A stretch of 64,000 bases of DNA, from contig JBAZLJ010000002.1 of assembly GCA_041650315.1 (NCBI GenBank), positions 327,976 through 391,975 of the forward strand, in the 5' to 3' direction. The notes beneath the pieces are model-generated. The model was given only the letters and a program-made list of their open reading frames with translations, did not search any database and was not told the origin of the DNA. The translations under genes were made by a program, and so were the position numbers. This stretch comes from JAGVYF01 sp041650315. Its GTDB lineage: Archaea > Nanobdellota > Nanobdellia > Woesearchaeales > JAGVYF01. Of this stretch, positions 1 to 8,401 are shown one piece after another (within the stretch, counting starts at the first letter, position 1; every line of letters begins with the position of its first letter).

Positions 1-681
1 AATCATCTGAAGGTAATAACTGCACCTAGAACCTGGCCGGTCCCTAGGAAGAACAAAGTATGGATAACTAGGCCAAACTCTGGAGCGCATAAACTAAGCC
101 TATCATTATCATTGAATTCAGTGCTAAAAGATATATTGAGCTTCGCGAACACCAGGAAAGAAGTCAATTACATCCTAGGCAAGCAAGAAGTTCTTGTAGA
201 CGGCTCAAAAAGAACCGACAAGAAATTCGGAATCGGTATAATGGATACATTGGCATTGCCACTTGTAAAAAAATATTACAGAGTAATGTTCGATAAGTTC
301 GGCAAACTTAGCTTTGTAGAGATTACCGAGCATGAATCTAAGATGAAACCTGCGAAGATCGTCAATAAGACCTGCGTAAAGGGCGGAATCGTGCTCAACT
401 TGGATGACGGAAGGAACATACCTGTAGCAAAAGACACATACAAGACAGGCAATTCAGTCATCATAGAACTGCCATCGCAGAAGATTGTCAAGCAGCTGCC
501 TCTGCAGAAAGGAGCATATGTCTACCTTATCGGCGGAAAGCACTTAGGCGAATCAGGCAAGGTAGAAGAGCTGAACGGAATACACATCATATTCAAAACT
601 CACAGCAAGCTGATCAAGACATTAACAAAATATGCATTGGTCATCGGCGAAGAGAAACCAGAGATAAAATTAAGTGAATAA
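1..681 (+). CDS. rps4e: Small ribosomal subunit protein eS4 (S4e), 5' partial
   Basis: S4e is an archaeal/eukaryotic protein of the 30S subunit body with S4-like, central and KOW modules. The frame is open from base 1 and begins NHLKVITAPRTWPVPRK, matching the conserved S4e N-terminus (HLKRL.AP..WPI.RK), so only one or two codons including the start lie outside the window. A TTG at 112 lies inside the conserved domain and is not the start. The C-terminal KOW-like segment (GKHLGESGKVEEL) is present. It is the first visible gene of the spc-type operon; its stop is directly followed by the ATG of L5. The identification is secure; only the 5' end is missing. Confidence 0.96.
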   Translation, partial: NHLKVITAPRTWPVPRKNKVWITRPNSGAHKLSLSLSLNSVLKDILSFANTRKEVNYILGKQEVLVDGSKRTDKKFGIGIMDTLALPLVKKYYRVMFDKFGKLSFVEITEHESKMKPAKIVNKTCVKGGIVLNLDDGRNIPVAKDTYKTGNSVIIELPSQKIVKQLPLQKGAYVYLIGGKHLGESGKVEELNGIHIIFKTHSKLIKTLTKYALVIGEEKPEIKLSE

Positions 682-682
682 A

Positions 683-1222
683 ATGACAAACCCAATGAGA
701 CTATTGAGGATAGAGAAGATCACTCTCAATGTAGGAGCTGGCAAGGACCAGTCAATGCTGGACAAAGGTGTCAAGCTATTGAAGATGATCACTGGCATAG
801 ACCCAGTCAAAACTCTTGCTAAGAAAAGGATTCCAGGATGGGGATTAAGGCCAGGACTGCCTATCGGATGCAAGCTGACTCTCAGGAAACAGAAAGCGAC
901 AGAAGTGCTTACTGCATTACTAGCCTCAAAAGAAAATAAATTGTACGATCACCAGTTCGATGAATTCGGAAATTTGGCATTCGGCATACCTGAATACATC
1001 GACATCCCGAATGTAAAGTATAACCCTGAAATCGGAATTATGGGATTAGAAGTTTGCGTGACCATAATCAGGCCAGGTTTCAGAATCAAAGACAGAAGAC
1101 TTCAGAATAAGAAAGTTCCTGCAAGACATAAAGTCACAAAAGAAGAAGCAATCAAATTCATGAAAGACACATTCAAAATCAAAATATTGTCAGATGAGAA
1201 TAGCGAAGAGAGTGAGGAATAA
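683..1222 (+). CDS. rpl5: Large ribosomal subunit protein uL5
   Basis: Binds 5S rRNA in the central protuberance of the 50S subunit. The sequence starts MTNPMRLLRIEKITLNVGAG, typical of archaeal L5, and contains GIPEYIDIPNVKYNPEIGIMG. About 179 residues, normal for archaea plus a short acidic tail (SDENSEESEE). A GTG at 674 would overlap the S4e stop; I prefer the ATG at 683 because homology begins there. Two bases separate its stop from S14. Confidence 0.96.
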   Translation: MTNPMRLLRIEKITLNVGAGKDQSMLDKGVKLLKMITGIDPVKTLAKKRIPGWGLRPGLPIGCKLTLRKQKATEVLTALLASKENKLYDHQFDEFGNLAFGIPEYIDIPNVKYNPEIGIMGLEVCVTIIRPGFRIKDRRLQNKKVPARHKVTKEEAIKFMKDTFKIKILSDENSEESEE

Positions 1223-1224
1223 AA

Positions 1225-1455
1225 ATGACCTATAGCGATCACACTAAAATGGCAAGACAACTTAAAGTCAAGCCTGCAAAATTGCAAAAATTCCTTAAGC
1301 ATAATGCTCCAAAAGCAAGAAGCTGCGGATTCACTAAGAAAAAATGCGCAAGATGCGGAAACATCAGAGCGCACATCGGCAGCTACGGCCTACATCTATG
1401 CAGGCAGTGCTTCAAGGAAATCGCATTAAGCATAGGTTTTAAAAGATACAATTAA
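1225..1455 (+). CDS. rps14: Small ribosomal subunit protein uS14, zinc-binding form
   Basis: S14 lies in the 30S head. The C-terminal half is the classic zinc-ribbon S14: C41-x2-C44 and C59-x2-C62 (CARC, CRQC) with the family signature YGLHLCRQCFKEIA. At 76 residues it is longer than the usual 50-60, because of a Lys-rich N-terminal extension of about 25 residues. An internal ATG at 1249 would give a shorter product but still leaves an extension. The gene keeps its standard archaeal position between L5 and S8. Confidence 0.94.
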   Translation: MTYSDHTKMARQLKVKPAKLQKFLKHNAPKARSCGFTKKKCARCGNIRAHIGSYGLHLCRQCFKEIALSIGFKRYN

Positions 1456-1466
1456 GGTGCAAAAAA

Positions 1467-1856
1467 ATGACACTAAACGATCCATTATCAAACTCAATGT
1501 CGAAAATATTGAATGCTGAGAAAGCAGGTAAAGAGACTTGTATCATAGCTTCATCTAAGATCGCAAAAGAAGTATTGAACTTGATGAACAAGCATCATTA
1601 TATTGGACAATTCAAAGAAATAAAGGCAAGGGGCAGTAATCTGCTTGAAGTCAGCCTATTGAAAAACATCAACAAATGCGGAGTAATCAAACCGAGATTC
1701 GCAGTCGCAAAAGACGGAATAGAAAAATATGAAAGAAGGTACCTTCCAGCTAAAGATTTCGGATTCCTGATCATATCAACCAATAAAGGATTAATCACAC
1801 ACGAAGAAGCAAAACTCAAGAACATCGGAGGCAAGCTTATAGCTTACTGCTACTAA
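1467..1856 (+). CDS. rps8: Small ribosomal subunit protein uS8
   Basis: Primary 16S rRNA binder in the central domain of the 30S subunit. It begins MTLNDPLSNSMSKILNAEK (archaeal S8: NDPLANAL..I.NAE) and ends with the conserved STNKGLITHEEAKLKNIGGKL and IAYCY. 129 residues, the expected length. It lies between S14 and L6 with an 11-base gap upstream and one base downstream, consistent with one transcript. Confidence 0.96.
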   Translation: MTLNDPLSNSMSKILNAEKAGKETCIIASSKIAKEVLNLMNKHHYIGQFKEIKARGSNLLEVSLLKNINKCGVIKPRFAVAKDGIEKYERRYLPAKDFGFLIISTNKGLITHEEAKLKNIGGKLIAYCY

Positions 1857-1857
1857 A

Positions 1858-2400
1858 ATGAAAAAAGATACTGTAATGGACAATGACCTTGAAATCCCGC
1901 AGGGGATCGAAGCAAGAGTAGAGCATAATAAAGTCTTCATCAAAGGACCAAAAGGCTCGCTTGAACGCGAATTCCTAAGCAAAAGTATAGTGATTTCAAA
2001 GGATAGCAATCTTATCAAGTTCACTGCAAGACCAGCAAATAAAAGGAACAAAACCATGATGAACACATTCATGGCCCATATAAGAAACATGCTGAATGGC
2101 GTAGTGAATGGATATTCATACTCATTGAAAGTATGCTCAGGCCACTTCCCGATAACTGTAGCGTTAAAAGGAAATGAATTGAGCGTCAAAAATTTCCTCG
2201 GAGAGAAAATTCCGAGAGTAGTCAAAATCAACAGCGATGTCAAAGTAAAAGTCGAAGGAGATAAAATCACTGTCGAAGGGATCGATATCGAGAAGACTGG
2301 CCAATGTGCAGCAAGCATCGAGCAGTCCACAAGGATCACAAACAGAGACAGAAGGATTTTCCAAGACGGAATCTGGATCACATCCAAACCTGGTGCATAA
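1858..2400 (+). CDS. rpl6: Large ribosomal subunit protein uL6
   Basis: L6 sits near the factor-binding site of the 50S subunit. The two-fold repeated L6 fold is seen as an N-terminal module (IPQGIEARVEHNKVFIKGPKG) and a C-terminal module with GIDIEKTGQCAASIEQSTRI and DRRIFQDGIWI, the archaeal signature. 180 residues, normal length. The ATG at 1858 follows the S8 stop by one base; a second ATG at 1876 (MDNDLEIPQ) is equally close to the start of homology, so the true start is uncertain by six codons. Confidence 0.95.
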   Translation: MKKDTVMDNDLEIPQGIEARVEHNKVFIKGPKGSLEREFLSKSIVISKDSNLIKFTARPANKRNKTMMNTFMAHIRNMLNGVVNGYSYSLKVCSGHFPITVALKGNELSVKNFLGEKIPRVVKINSDVKVKVEGDKITVEGIDIEKTGQCAASIEQSTRITNRDRRIFQDGIWITSKPGA

Positions 2401-2402
2401 AG

Positions 2403-3017
2403 ATGGAACACAAAAGATTGTTGGAAGTAAGGAAAGTTCAAAAGAACAGGAAACCACACTTCCGCAGAAAAGGATGCGCGAAAAAAGTAAGGATTAAAGA
2501 TAAATGGATCAGGCCTAAAGGGCTTAGCCATAAGATGAGAATGAGATTAAGAGGCAACCCTCTATGCGTATCCATCGGATATAGATCACCAGCTGATGTA
2601 AGAGGATTCACCAAATCAGGATTCATGCCAGTAGTCGTGTTCAATGTGAACGACCTTATGAAACTGGATCACAAACTCAATACAGCAGTCATCGGTTCAA
2701 CCGTTGGCCAAAGGAAAAGAGTAGAGATAATCAAGAAAGCAAAAGAAATGAAAATAGACGTCAATAACATACAGGACGGACATAAATATATCACTCACGT
2801 CGAAAATGACCTCAAAGACCGCAAGGACAGGAAACTGAACAGGGCTAAATCAAAAGAAGAAAGAATAAAGCACGCAGAGAAAAAAGCCCAAGAGAAAGCG
2901 GCAGAAGACAAGAAAAAAGCTTCAAAAGAAAGCGAAAAATCTATCGACGAAAGGACTGAAGAAAGTCACAAGAAAGAGCAGGATGAGAAGAACAAAGTCC
3001 TGACTCAGAAGGAATAA
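2403..3017 (+). CDS. rpl32e: Large ribosomal subunit protein eL32 (L32e) with charged C-terminal extension
   Basis: Archaeal/eukaryotic 50S protein. The conserved core runs from the ATG at 2403 (MEHKRLLEVRKVQKNRKPHF) through RRKGCAKKVRIKDKWIRPKG, SIGYRSPADVRG and HSG-like segments to roughly residue 130. The last 70 residues or so are almost entirely Lys/Glu/Ala/Ser and predicted helical, an extension not part of the usual L32e fold. The frame stays open upstream to 2304, but that part overlaps L6 and lacks homology, so I reject the longer start. Typical position between L6 and L19e. Confidence 0.94.
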   Translation: MEHKRLLEVRKVQKNRKPHFRRKGCAKKVRIKDKWIRPKGLSHKMRMRLRGNPLCVSIGYRSPADVRGFTKSGFMPVVVFNVNDLMKLDHKLNTAVIGSTVGQRKRVEIIKKAKEMKIDVNNIQDGHKYITHVENDLKDRKDRKLNRAKSKEERIKHAEKKAQEKAAEDKKKASKESEKSIDERTEESHKKEQDEKNKVLTQKE

Positions 3018-3019
3018 AC

Positions 3020-3472
3020 ATGCAACTCACATCACAGAAAAGATTGGCAGCTCAGATACTGAAAGTATCTCCTTACAAGATAAGGATAGACCCTAACAGA
3101 TTGGATGATGTAAAAGAATGCATCACAAAAGCTGACATAAGGGGACTTATCATAGACAATGCGATAACTGCAAAACCTGTGAAGAACAGCTCAAAAGGAA
3201 GAATCAGACTTAACCTCGAGCAGAAACGTAAAGGAAGACAATCCGGTAAAGGCTCAAGGAAAGGCAGATTGACTGCAAGATCAGACAGGAAAACTACCTG
3301 GGTCCACAAAATAAGGAAACAAAGGATCTTCCTTCAAGATTTGAAACTCAAAAATATGCTCACAACTAGCGAATTCAGAGAATTGTATATGAAAGCTAAA
3401 GGCGGATTTTTCAGGAGCAAAGACCACCTTAAATTATACATAAATGAAAGGGGATATATTAAGAAAAAATGA
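3020..3472 (+). CDS. rpl19e: Large ribosomal subunit protein eL19 (L19e)
   Basis: 50S protein of archaea and eukaryotes that contributes to subunit bridges. It starts MQLTSQKRLAAQILKVSPYKIRIDPN and carries the highly basic linker RKGRQSGKGSRKGRLTAR and WVHKIRKQR, followed by a long C-terminal helix, all diagnostic. 150 residues, full length. Its stop overlaps the ATG of L18 by four bases, indicating translational coupling. Confidence 0.96.
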   Translation: MQLTSQKRLAAQILKVSPYKIRIDPNRLDDVKECITKADIRGLIIDNAITAKPVKNSSKGRIRLNLEQKRKGRQSGKGSRKGRLTARSDRKTTWVHKIRKQRIFLQDLKLKNMLTTSEFRELYMKAKGGFFRSKDHLKLYINERGYIKKK

Positions 3473-4050
3473 CAACTACAAGATATAGTCTAGGATATAG
3501 GAGAAAACGTCTTGGCAAGACTGATTACAGAAAAAGATTGAATATGCTGAAATCAAAAATGCTGAGAGTAGTTGTAAGAAGATCAAATAGAAATCTTGTT
3601 TTGCAGCTCATACAATATCATGCTGATGGCGATAAAGTCTTATTGGCCGCAGACTCAAAAGAATTGAAAAAATTCGGTTGGGTTGTTAATGCAGGCAATA
3701 CTCCTGTCGCGTATCTAACCGGTTTCTTGATGGCGAAGAAAGCTTTGAAAAAAGGCTTGAACGAAGGTATATTCGACGTCGGATTACATAAGATGTCCAA
3801 AGGATCAAGAATATACGGCGCATTAAAAGGATTGATTGACGGCGGACTTAAAGTCCCATGCTCTGAAGAGATTTTCCCTGCAGAAGATAGATACACCGGC
3901 AAACATATCGAGAATTACGCTAAAATGCTTGAAAAAGATAAAGAAAAATACAATAAGATATTTTCATTATACTTGAAACACAAAGTCAATCCTACTGAAT
4001 TGACAAAATTGTTCAACAAAACTAAAGATGCTATTGTCAAAGGTGCTTAA
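3469..4050 (+). CDS. rpl18: Large ribosomal subunit protein uL18
   Basis: Binds 5S rRNA with L5. Archaeal features include RRKRLGKTDYRKRLNMLKS near the N-terminus, GNTPVAYLTGFLMAKKALKKG in the centre, and LKGLIDGGLKVPCSEEIFPAEDRYTGKHIENY. 193 residues, as expected for archaeal L18, which is longer than the bacterial form. It overlaps L19e by four bases and is two bases from S5. Confidence 0.96.
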   Translation: MTTTRYSLGYRRKRLGKTDYRKRLNMLKSKMLRVVVRRSNRNLVLQLIQYHADGDKVLLAADSKELKKFGWVVNAGNTPVAYLTGFLMAKKALKKGLNEGIFDVGLHKMSKGSRIYGALKGLIDGGLKVPCSEEIFPAEDRYTGKHIENYAKMLEKDKEKYNKIFSLYLKHKVNPTELTKLFNKTKDAIVKGA

Positions 4051-4052
4051 AG

Positions 4053-4952
4053 ATGGCTACTGAAAAAAATAAAATTGATGCAAAACATGAAGAACCGCAG
4101 GTAGAATCTATCTCAGAGAAAGAACTCGAAAAGATAGAATCAGTGGTACAAGGTAAACCAGTAGGCCCTGAAAGCGCAGTATCAGAAGCAGTTAAAGCAT
4201 GGAAACCAAAAACTTCTCTAGGTAAGAAAGTCGTTAGCGGAGAAGTAAACGATCTCGGTGCAGTGCTTGACAGAGGCGAAAAGATACTTGAAGCTGAAAT
4301 AGTAGATATGCTTATTCCAAATCTCCAAAACGATCTCCTGCTTATCGGACAGGCAAGAGGCAAGTTCGGCGGCGGTCAGAGGAGAGTATTCAAAACAACA
4401 CAGAAAAAGACTAAGAAAGGCAACAAGCCTAAATTCTCTACATGCGCAGTTGTCGGCAACGCAGACGGATTCGTCGGCATAGGATTCGGCAAAAGCATAG
4501 AGACAGTGCCTTCACGTGACAAGGCAATCAAAAGAGCTAAATTGAACATAATGAAAATCAGAAGAGGCTGCGGTTCATGGAAATGCAACTGCGGAGAACC
4601 TCACTCAATACCTTACCAGATCGGCGGTAAATGCGGCTCAGCAGAAATACTAATAATGCCAGCGCCTAAAGGTACAGGACTCAAAGTAGAAAAAGAATGC
4701 GCGAAAATATTGAAGCTTGCAGGTATCAAAGACGCATGGTCAAAAACTCGCGGACAGACTGGCACCAAAATCAATCTGGTCGAAGCTTGCTATCAAGCGC
4801 TGAAAAATCTGACCTCTACAAAAGTCAAAGAAGAGTACTTCGAGAAACTCGGAATTACAGACGGACCTTTGAAATCAAAGACTGAAGATCACGAATTCAT
4901 GAAATCAATGAAAGTCAAATCCGGAAAAACTACCGGTGAGGCAGAAGAATGA
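4053..4952 (+). CDS. rps5: Small ribosomal subunit protein uS5 with N- and C-terminal extensions
   Basis: S5 shapes the mRNA entry and decoding region of the 30S subunit. The double-stranded RNA-binding domain is seen at RRVFKTTQKKTKKGNKPKFSTC and the C-terminal domain at GTGLKVEKECAKILKLAGIKDAWSKTRGQTGTK. With 299 residues it exceeds typical archaeal S5 (about 210-240): about 60 acidic/polar N-terminal residues and about 30 C-terminal charged residues are added. It contains RRGCGSWKCNCGEPHSIPYQ, the Cys-containing insert common in archaeal S5. It overlaps L30 by four bases. Confidence 0.95.
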   Translation: MATEKNKIDAKHEEPQVESISEKELEKIESVVQGKPVGPESAVSEAVKAWKPKTSLGKKVVSGEVNDLGAVLDRGEKILEAEIVDMLIPNLQNDLLLIGQARGKFGGGQRRVFKTTQKKTKKGNKPKFSTCAVVGNADGFVGIGFGKSIETVPSRDKAIKRAKLNIMKIRRGCGSWKCNCGEPHSIPYQIGGKCGSAEILIMPAPKGTGLKVEKECAKILKLAGIKDAWSKTRGQTGTKINLVEACYQALKNLTSTKVKEEYFEKLGITDGPLKSKTEDHEFMKSMKVKSGKTTGEAEE

Positions 4953-5425
4953 GTAAAGAAACATCCAAGAAAACTGAAAACGTGAAAGTCCACACTAAAA
5001 AAATAGCAGTGGTCATGGTTAGAGGACGTTTCGATATGTGCGATACAGAATTGGACACATTGGACATGCTCAAATTGTACAGGAAGAATTTCTGTTCAGT
5101 TGTGAATGATACTCCAGCGATGAAAGGCATGATTCATGCAGTCAAAGATTTCGTTACTTTCGGCAATATCGATGATGAAACTTTCAAGATGCTAGTTGAC
5201 AAAAGAGGCGAAGAGTACAAAGGACCAGTTTCCGATGATACAGGCCGTGTCAGCTACAAAAGAAAATATTTCGAATTCAACGGCAAGAAATATAAACCTT
5301 ATTTCAGACTCAATCCACCAACTAAAGGCTTTGGCAGGAAAGGCGTCAAGATACCTTTCGTCAGTGGTGGAGCATTAGGCGATAGGAAAGAGAAAATCAA
5401 TGATCTTATCAAGAGGATGCTATAA
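4949..5425 (+). CDS. rpl30: Large ribosomal subunit protein uL30
   Basis: Archaeal/eukaryotic L30 (eukaryotic L7-like). A charged leader precedes AVVMVRGRFDMCDTELDTLDMLKLYRKN, then VNDTPAMKGMIHAVKDFVTFG. The C-terminal half has FRLNPPTKGFGRKGVKIPF, the conserved L7/L30 signature. 158 residues, standard. ATGA overlap with S5 and a two-base gap to L15 show tight operon packing. Confidence 0.95.
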   Translation: MSKETSKKTENVKVHTKKIAVVMVRGRFDMCDTELDTLDMLKLYRKNFCSVVNDTPAMKGMIHAVKDFVTFGNIDDETFKMLVDKRGEEYKGPVSDDTGRVSYKRKYFEFNGKKYKPYFRLNPPTKGFGRKGVKIPFVSGGALGDRKEKINDLIKRML

Positions 5426-5427
5426 AA

Positions 5428-5925
5428 ATGACAGTCAACAGACGTAAAAAAGCAAGCAGAATGCGTGGTACACATACTCACGGATGGGGCGCTAAGAAGA
5501 AACATAGAGGCGGCGGTCATCGTGGTGGTAGAGGTAATTGCGCAACTGGTAAACGTGCTGATGCAAAAAAACCTAGCATCTGGAAAGAATATGCTACTTA
5601 TTTCGGCAAACACGGATTCGTGCACAAAAATGCAGTCAAAATCAATGCAGTCAATCTAAGATACCTTGAAAATCATATCGACGTTTTGGTTGAATGCAAA
5701 AAAGCTTCATTCAATAATGGAACTTATACAATCAATCTAACTGAAATCGGATATGACAAACTGCTTTCAAAAGGCGCAGTTTCTAAAAAATTCGAGATAA
5801 TCGTAGATTGCGCTACTGAATCGGCTATCGCTAAAGTTAAGAAAGCCGGCGGTTCTGTTACAGTGTCTGAAGAATCTACACCTGAAGCTCCTAAGAAAGA
5901 AGCTGAAGAGAAAGACGAAGAATAG
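5428..5925 (+). CDS. rpl15: Large ribosomal subunit protein uL15
   Basis: Assembly protein of the 50S subunit. The N-terminal region has the long basic Gly-rich extension of archaeal L15 (RMRGTHTHGWGAKKKHRGGG, then RGGRGNCATGKRADAKK), followed by the globular domain. 165 residues, normal, with a short Glu/Lys tail. It is the last gene of the first ribosomal block; a 234-base gap with a potential RNA structure separates it from secY, which has its own promoter. Confidence 0.95.
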   Translation: MTVNRRKKASRMRGTHTHGWGAKKKHRGGGHRGGRGNCATGKRADAKKPSIWKEYATYFGKHGFVHKNAVKINAVNLRYLENHIDVLVECKKASFNNGTYTINLTEIGYDKLLSKGAVSKKFEIIVDCATESAIAKVKKAGGSVTVSEESTPEAPKKEAEEKDEE

Positions 5926-5972
5926 ATTCGGTCTATTCTATATTATTTCTTATTTACTTATTCATTTTATTA

Positions 5973-6107
5973 CTCTATCCTGGATACTCGCTACGCTCGG
6001 TCAATGTCACCTCACATCTACTTCTTGTTTTAAATTTCAAGATAAATCTTATATCTCATGTAAAGCTAGTATGTTCAGAAAGGACATTGACTTTATCCAG
6101 AATAGAG
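5973..6107 (+). other. Nested inverted repeats between rpl15 and secY, possible structured RNA
   Basis: Two concentric inverted repeats are visible. The outer arms, 5973-5985 and 6095-6107, pair over 13 positions with one mismatch (ctctatcctggat with atccagaatagag). The inner arms, 6000-6008 and 6083-6091, pair perfectly over 9 (gtcaatgtc with gacattgac). The enclosed 74 bases are AT-rich. This is more extended than a simple archaeal T-run terminator. It ends about 14 bases before the secY promoter element. The function is unknown: a terminator, a 3' UTR structure, or a small RNA are all possible. Confidence 0.45.
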
Positions 6108-6120
6108 CTTATTTTATATA

Positions 6121-6138
6121 ACCGATAGCTTTTTATAG
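6121..6138 (+). promoter_or_regulatory. secY promoter (TATA box with upstream element)
   Basis: The sequence accgatagctttttatagg lies 22-39 bases before the secY ATG, the right distance for a nearly leaderless archaeal transcript. The same string accgatagcttt recurs before the TATA box of L34e at 8361. The part before the TATA box is where the TFB recognition element would lie. Confidence 0.6.
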
Positions 6139-6159
6139 GATATTTTATTCTAAGCTAAC

Positions 6160-7548
6160 ATGGACAGCATATGGGTAAGAATCAGAGAAAACATACCTGA
6201 AGTAATCAAACCAATCCAAAAACTCTCATTCAAAGAGAAACTTAAATGGACTGGTATGGTGCTTGCTTTGTATTTCATATTAGGTATTGTGCCATTATTC
6301 GGACTTGGAGAGAACGCGCTTGCCCAATTTGAATATCTATCCATTCTACTCGGCGCTAAATTCGGATCAATTATCTCTTTAGGTATCGGCCCGATTGTCA
6401 CTGCTTCCATCATACTGCAATTGATGAATGGAGCAGGATTCTTGAATTTAGATCTTACTTCTACTGATGGAAGGAAACAATATGAAGCTATCAATAAAGT
6501 AGTAACATATGGATTTGTTCTTTTCGAAGCATTCGTCAACGTGTTCATGGGCGGTTTCGCGCCATCCACTATATATCAAGGCACTTCATTATATTTACAA
6601 CTCGAGCTATTGCTCGTATTCCAGATATTCCTCGGCGGCGTCATGATAGTATTCCTTGACGATGTCTGCCAGAAATGGGGTTTCGGTTCCGGTATCAGCT
6701 TATTCATCGCAGCCGGAGTAAGCCAGCAATTATTCTTCAGGATGTTCAGCTGGACTGCATCACCTAGCAATCCTAACGTAGCTACAGGAGCGCTTCCAGC
6801 ATTGTTCCAAAGCCTTGCGGCAGGAGATCCTACGACCGCAGTTTTGATGGGCGCAGGAATCATATCAACATTGGCGGTATTCGCATTCTCAGTATACGCT
6901 CAATCTATGAAAATTGAAATACCTCTTTCATTCGGAAGAGTTCGCGGATATGGCATAAGATGGCCATTAAGTTTCATGTATACATCCAACATCCCAGTCA
7001 TATTGATTGCAGCATTGCTTTCTACTTTACAGCTATGGGCAAGATTATTAGAAAACTGGGGCTATCCTTTATTGGGAACTTTCGCAGGAGGTTCACCTGC
7101 TACTGGATTAGTCACTTGGTTGACAAATCCTAATCTCGTGCATAAAGTAATCACAAAAAGCTTGACTATGTCAGATATGGCGCATTCGGGCGTGTATATG
7201 CTGATAATGATGGGCGGTTCAGTATTATTCTCATATTTCTGGGTACAGACAGCTAACATGGACGCACACAGCGTCGCTGGACAGATTATGAAGTCCGGAC
7301 TGCAAGTGCCTGGATTCAGAAGAGATCAAAGAATCATGGAAAGATTGCTTGATAGATATATCACACCATTGACAATAATGGGCGCTATGACTGTAGGTTT
7401 CTTGGCTGCTGTAGCTGACTTGACTGGAACATTGACATCAGGAACAGGTCTACTGCTTACTGTGATGATTATCTACAAATTGTATGAAAGTATCGCAAAG
7501 ACGCATATGGAAGATATGCATCCTATGCTCAAGAAATTCGTTGAATAG
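6160..7548 (+). CDS. secY: Protein translocase subunit SecY
   Basis: Channel-forming subunit of the Sec61/SecYEG translocon in the cytoplasmic membrane. 462 residues with about ten hydrophobic segments. Family marks include the plug/TM2 region (GENALAQFEYLSILLGAKFGS... begins near residue 50), the GIGPIVTASIILQLM segment of TM2, and the cytosolic-loop sequence GIRWPLSFMYTSNIPVIL. The length matches archaeal SecY. It follows the L15 gene as usual, but adk, which often follows secY in archaea, is replaced by the DUF106 gene. It would be needed to export the giant surface protein at the end of the window. Confidence 0.97.
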   Translation: MDSIWVRIRENIPEVIKPIQKLSFKEKLKWTGMVLALYFILGIVPLFGLGENALAQFEYLSILLGAKFGSIISLGIGPIVTASIILQLMNGAGFLNLDLTSTDGRKQYEAINKVVTYGFVLFEAFVNVFMGGFAPSTIYQGTSLYLQLELLLVFQIFLGGVMIVFLDDVCQKWGFGSGISLFIAAGVSQQLFFRMFSWTASPSNPNVATGALPALFQSLAAGDPTTAVLMGAGIISTLAVFAFSVYAQSMKIEIPLSFGRVRGYGIRWPLSFMYTSNIPVILIAALLSTLQLWARLLENWGYPLLGTFAGGSPATGLVTWLTNPNLVHKVITKSLTMSDMAHSGVYMLIMMGGSVLFSYFWVQTANMDAHSVAGQIMKSGLQVPGFRRDQRIMERLLDRYITPLTIMGAMTVGFLAAVADLTGTLTSGTGLLLTVMIIYKLYESIAKTHMEDMHPMLKKFVE

Positions 7549-7569
7549 ATAAATTAAAACTAGACTAAA

Positions 7570-8328
7570 ATGGTATTCGAATCATTAAACCAAGTTCTTA
7601 ATCCTGTGTTCGAACCATTACTGAAACTGCCTATTCTTTGGTCTATCATTATTATTTCTTTAATCGTGTCATTGATTATGACCTTGTTCTACAAATGGTT
7701 CACAGACCAAAGCGTGATGAAAGCTCTGAAAGATGATATGGGCGCTATGCAAAAAGAAATCAAAGAATTGAGCCATGATCCGGCTCGTGCGCTCGACGTA
7801 CAGAAAAAGATGATGGAAAAGAATATGGAATATATGATGCATTCATTCAAGCCCACTCTCATCACATTTATCCCGATTATATTGATATTCGGATGGCTAA
7901 GCTCGCATCTTGCATTCATGCCGATATTGCCGGGCGAAGAGTTCAGTATTGATGTTAGTTTTGTTGAAGGCACTAGCGGTAATATTGAACTATCTACGCC
8001 TATTGGAGTGACTCTGCTTAGCGGCAAAGATGTAACCATTGAAAATGGTAAGGCTGTATGGACTTTGAAAGGCGATGCCGGCGAGCACGATCTGACTTTC
8101 AAGTTCAAAGATAGAACTTATATCAAGCCAGTGCTCGTCACTTCAGAACAAAGATATATTGAGCCTGTGAAGGCTATCAATGATGAGTATATTTCACAGA
8201 TAGCAGTCGGTAATAAAGAGCTTATCCCTCTGAATCTTTTCGGGTGGGAATTAGGCTGGCTAGGCACTTATATCATCATATCAATATTCTCTAGCATGCT
8301 ATTGCGTAAACTATTGAAAGTGCACTAG
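7570..8328 (+). CDS. DUF106 / EMC3-TMCO1-like membrane insertase of the Oxa1 superfamily
   Basis: Archaeal DUF106 proteins belong to the YidC/Oxa1/EMC3 superfamily and are thought to help insert membrane proteins beside SecYE. The protein has TM1 near residues 22-44, a charged cytosolic coiled coil (KALKDDMGAMQKEIKELSHD, near 50-90) with the typical MEKNMEYMMHSFKPTLITFIPI into TM2, then an extracytoplasmic beta-rich insertion of about 100 residues, and a last TM near 230-248. The extracytoplasmic insertion is larger than in minimal homologues. It is 21 bases after secY, so probably cotranscribed. Confidence 0.85.
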   Translation: MVFESLNQVLNPVFEPLLKLPILWSIIIISLIVSLIMTLFYKWFTDQSVMKALKDDMGAMQKEIKELSHDPARALDVQKKMMEKNMEYMMHSFKPTLITFIPIILIFGWLSSHLAFMPILPGEEFSIDVSFVEGTSGNIELSTPIGVTLLSGKDVTIENGKAVWTLKGDAGEHDLTFKFKDRTYIKPVLVTSEQRYIEPVKAINDEYISQIAVGNKELIPLNLFGWELGWLGTYIIISIFSSMLLRKLLKVH

Positions 8329-8360
8329 ACTAATCTATGCAATTCATATCAATTTAAGCG

Positions 8361-8377
8361 ACCGATAGCTTTATAAA
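8361..8377 (+). promoter_or_regulatory. rpl34e promoter (TATA box with shared upstream element)
   Basis: accgatagctttataaa ends 25 bases before the L34e ATG. The first 12 bases match the secY promoter at 6121 exactly. The spacing implies a leaderless or very short-leader transcript for L34e-L14e. Confidence 0.6.
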
Positions 8378-8401
8378 TCATCCATATATCTCATACATAA
8401 A

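Noticed and set aside
674..682. GTG start for L5 at 674
   Set aside because: It overlaps the S4e stop by eight bases and adds three residues outside the family alignment; the ATG at 683 is the better start.
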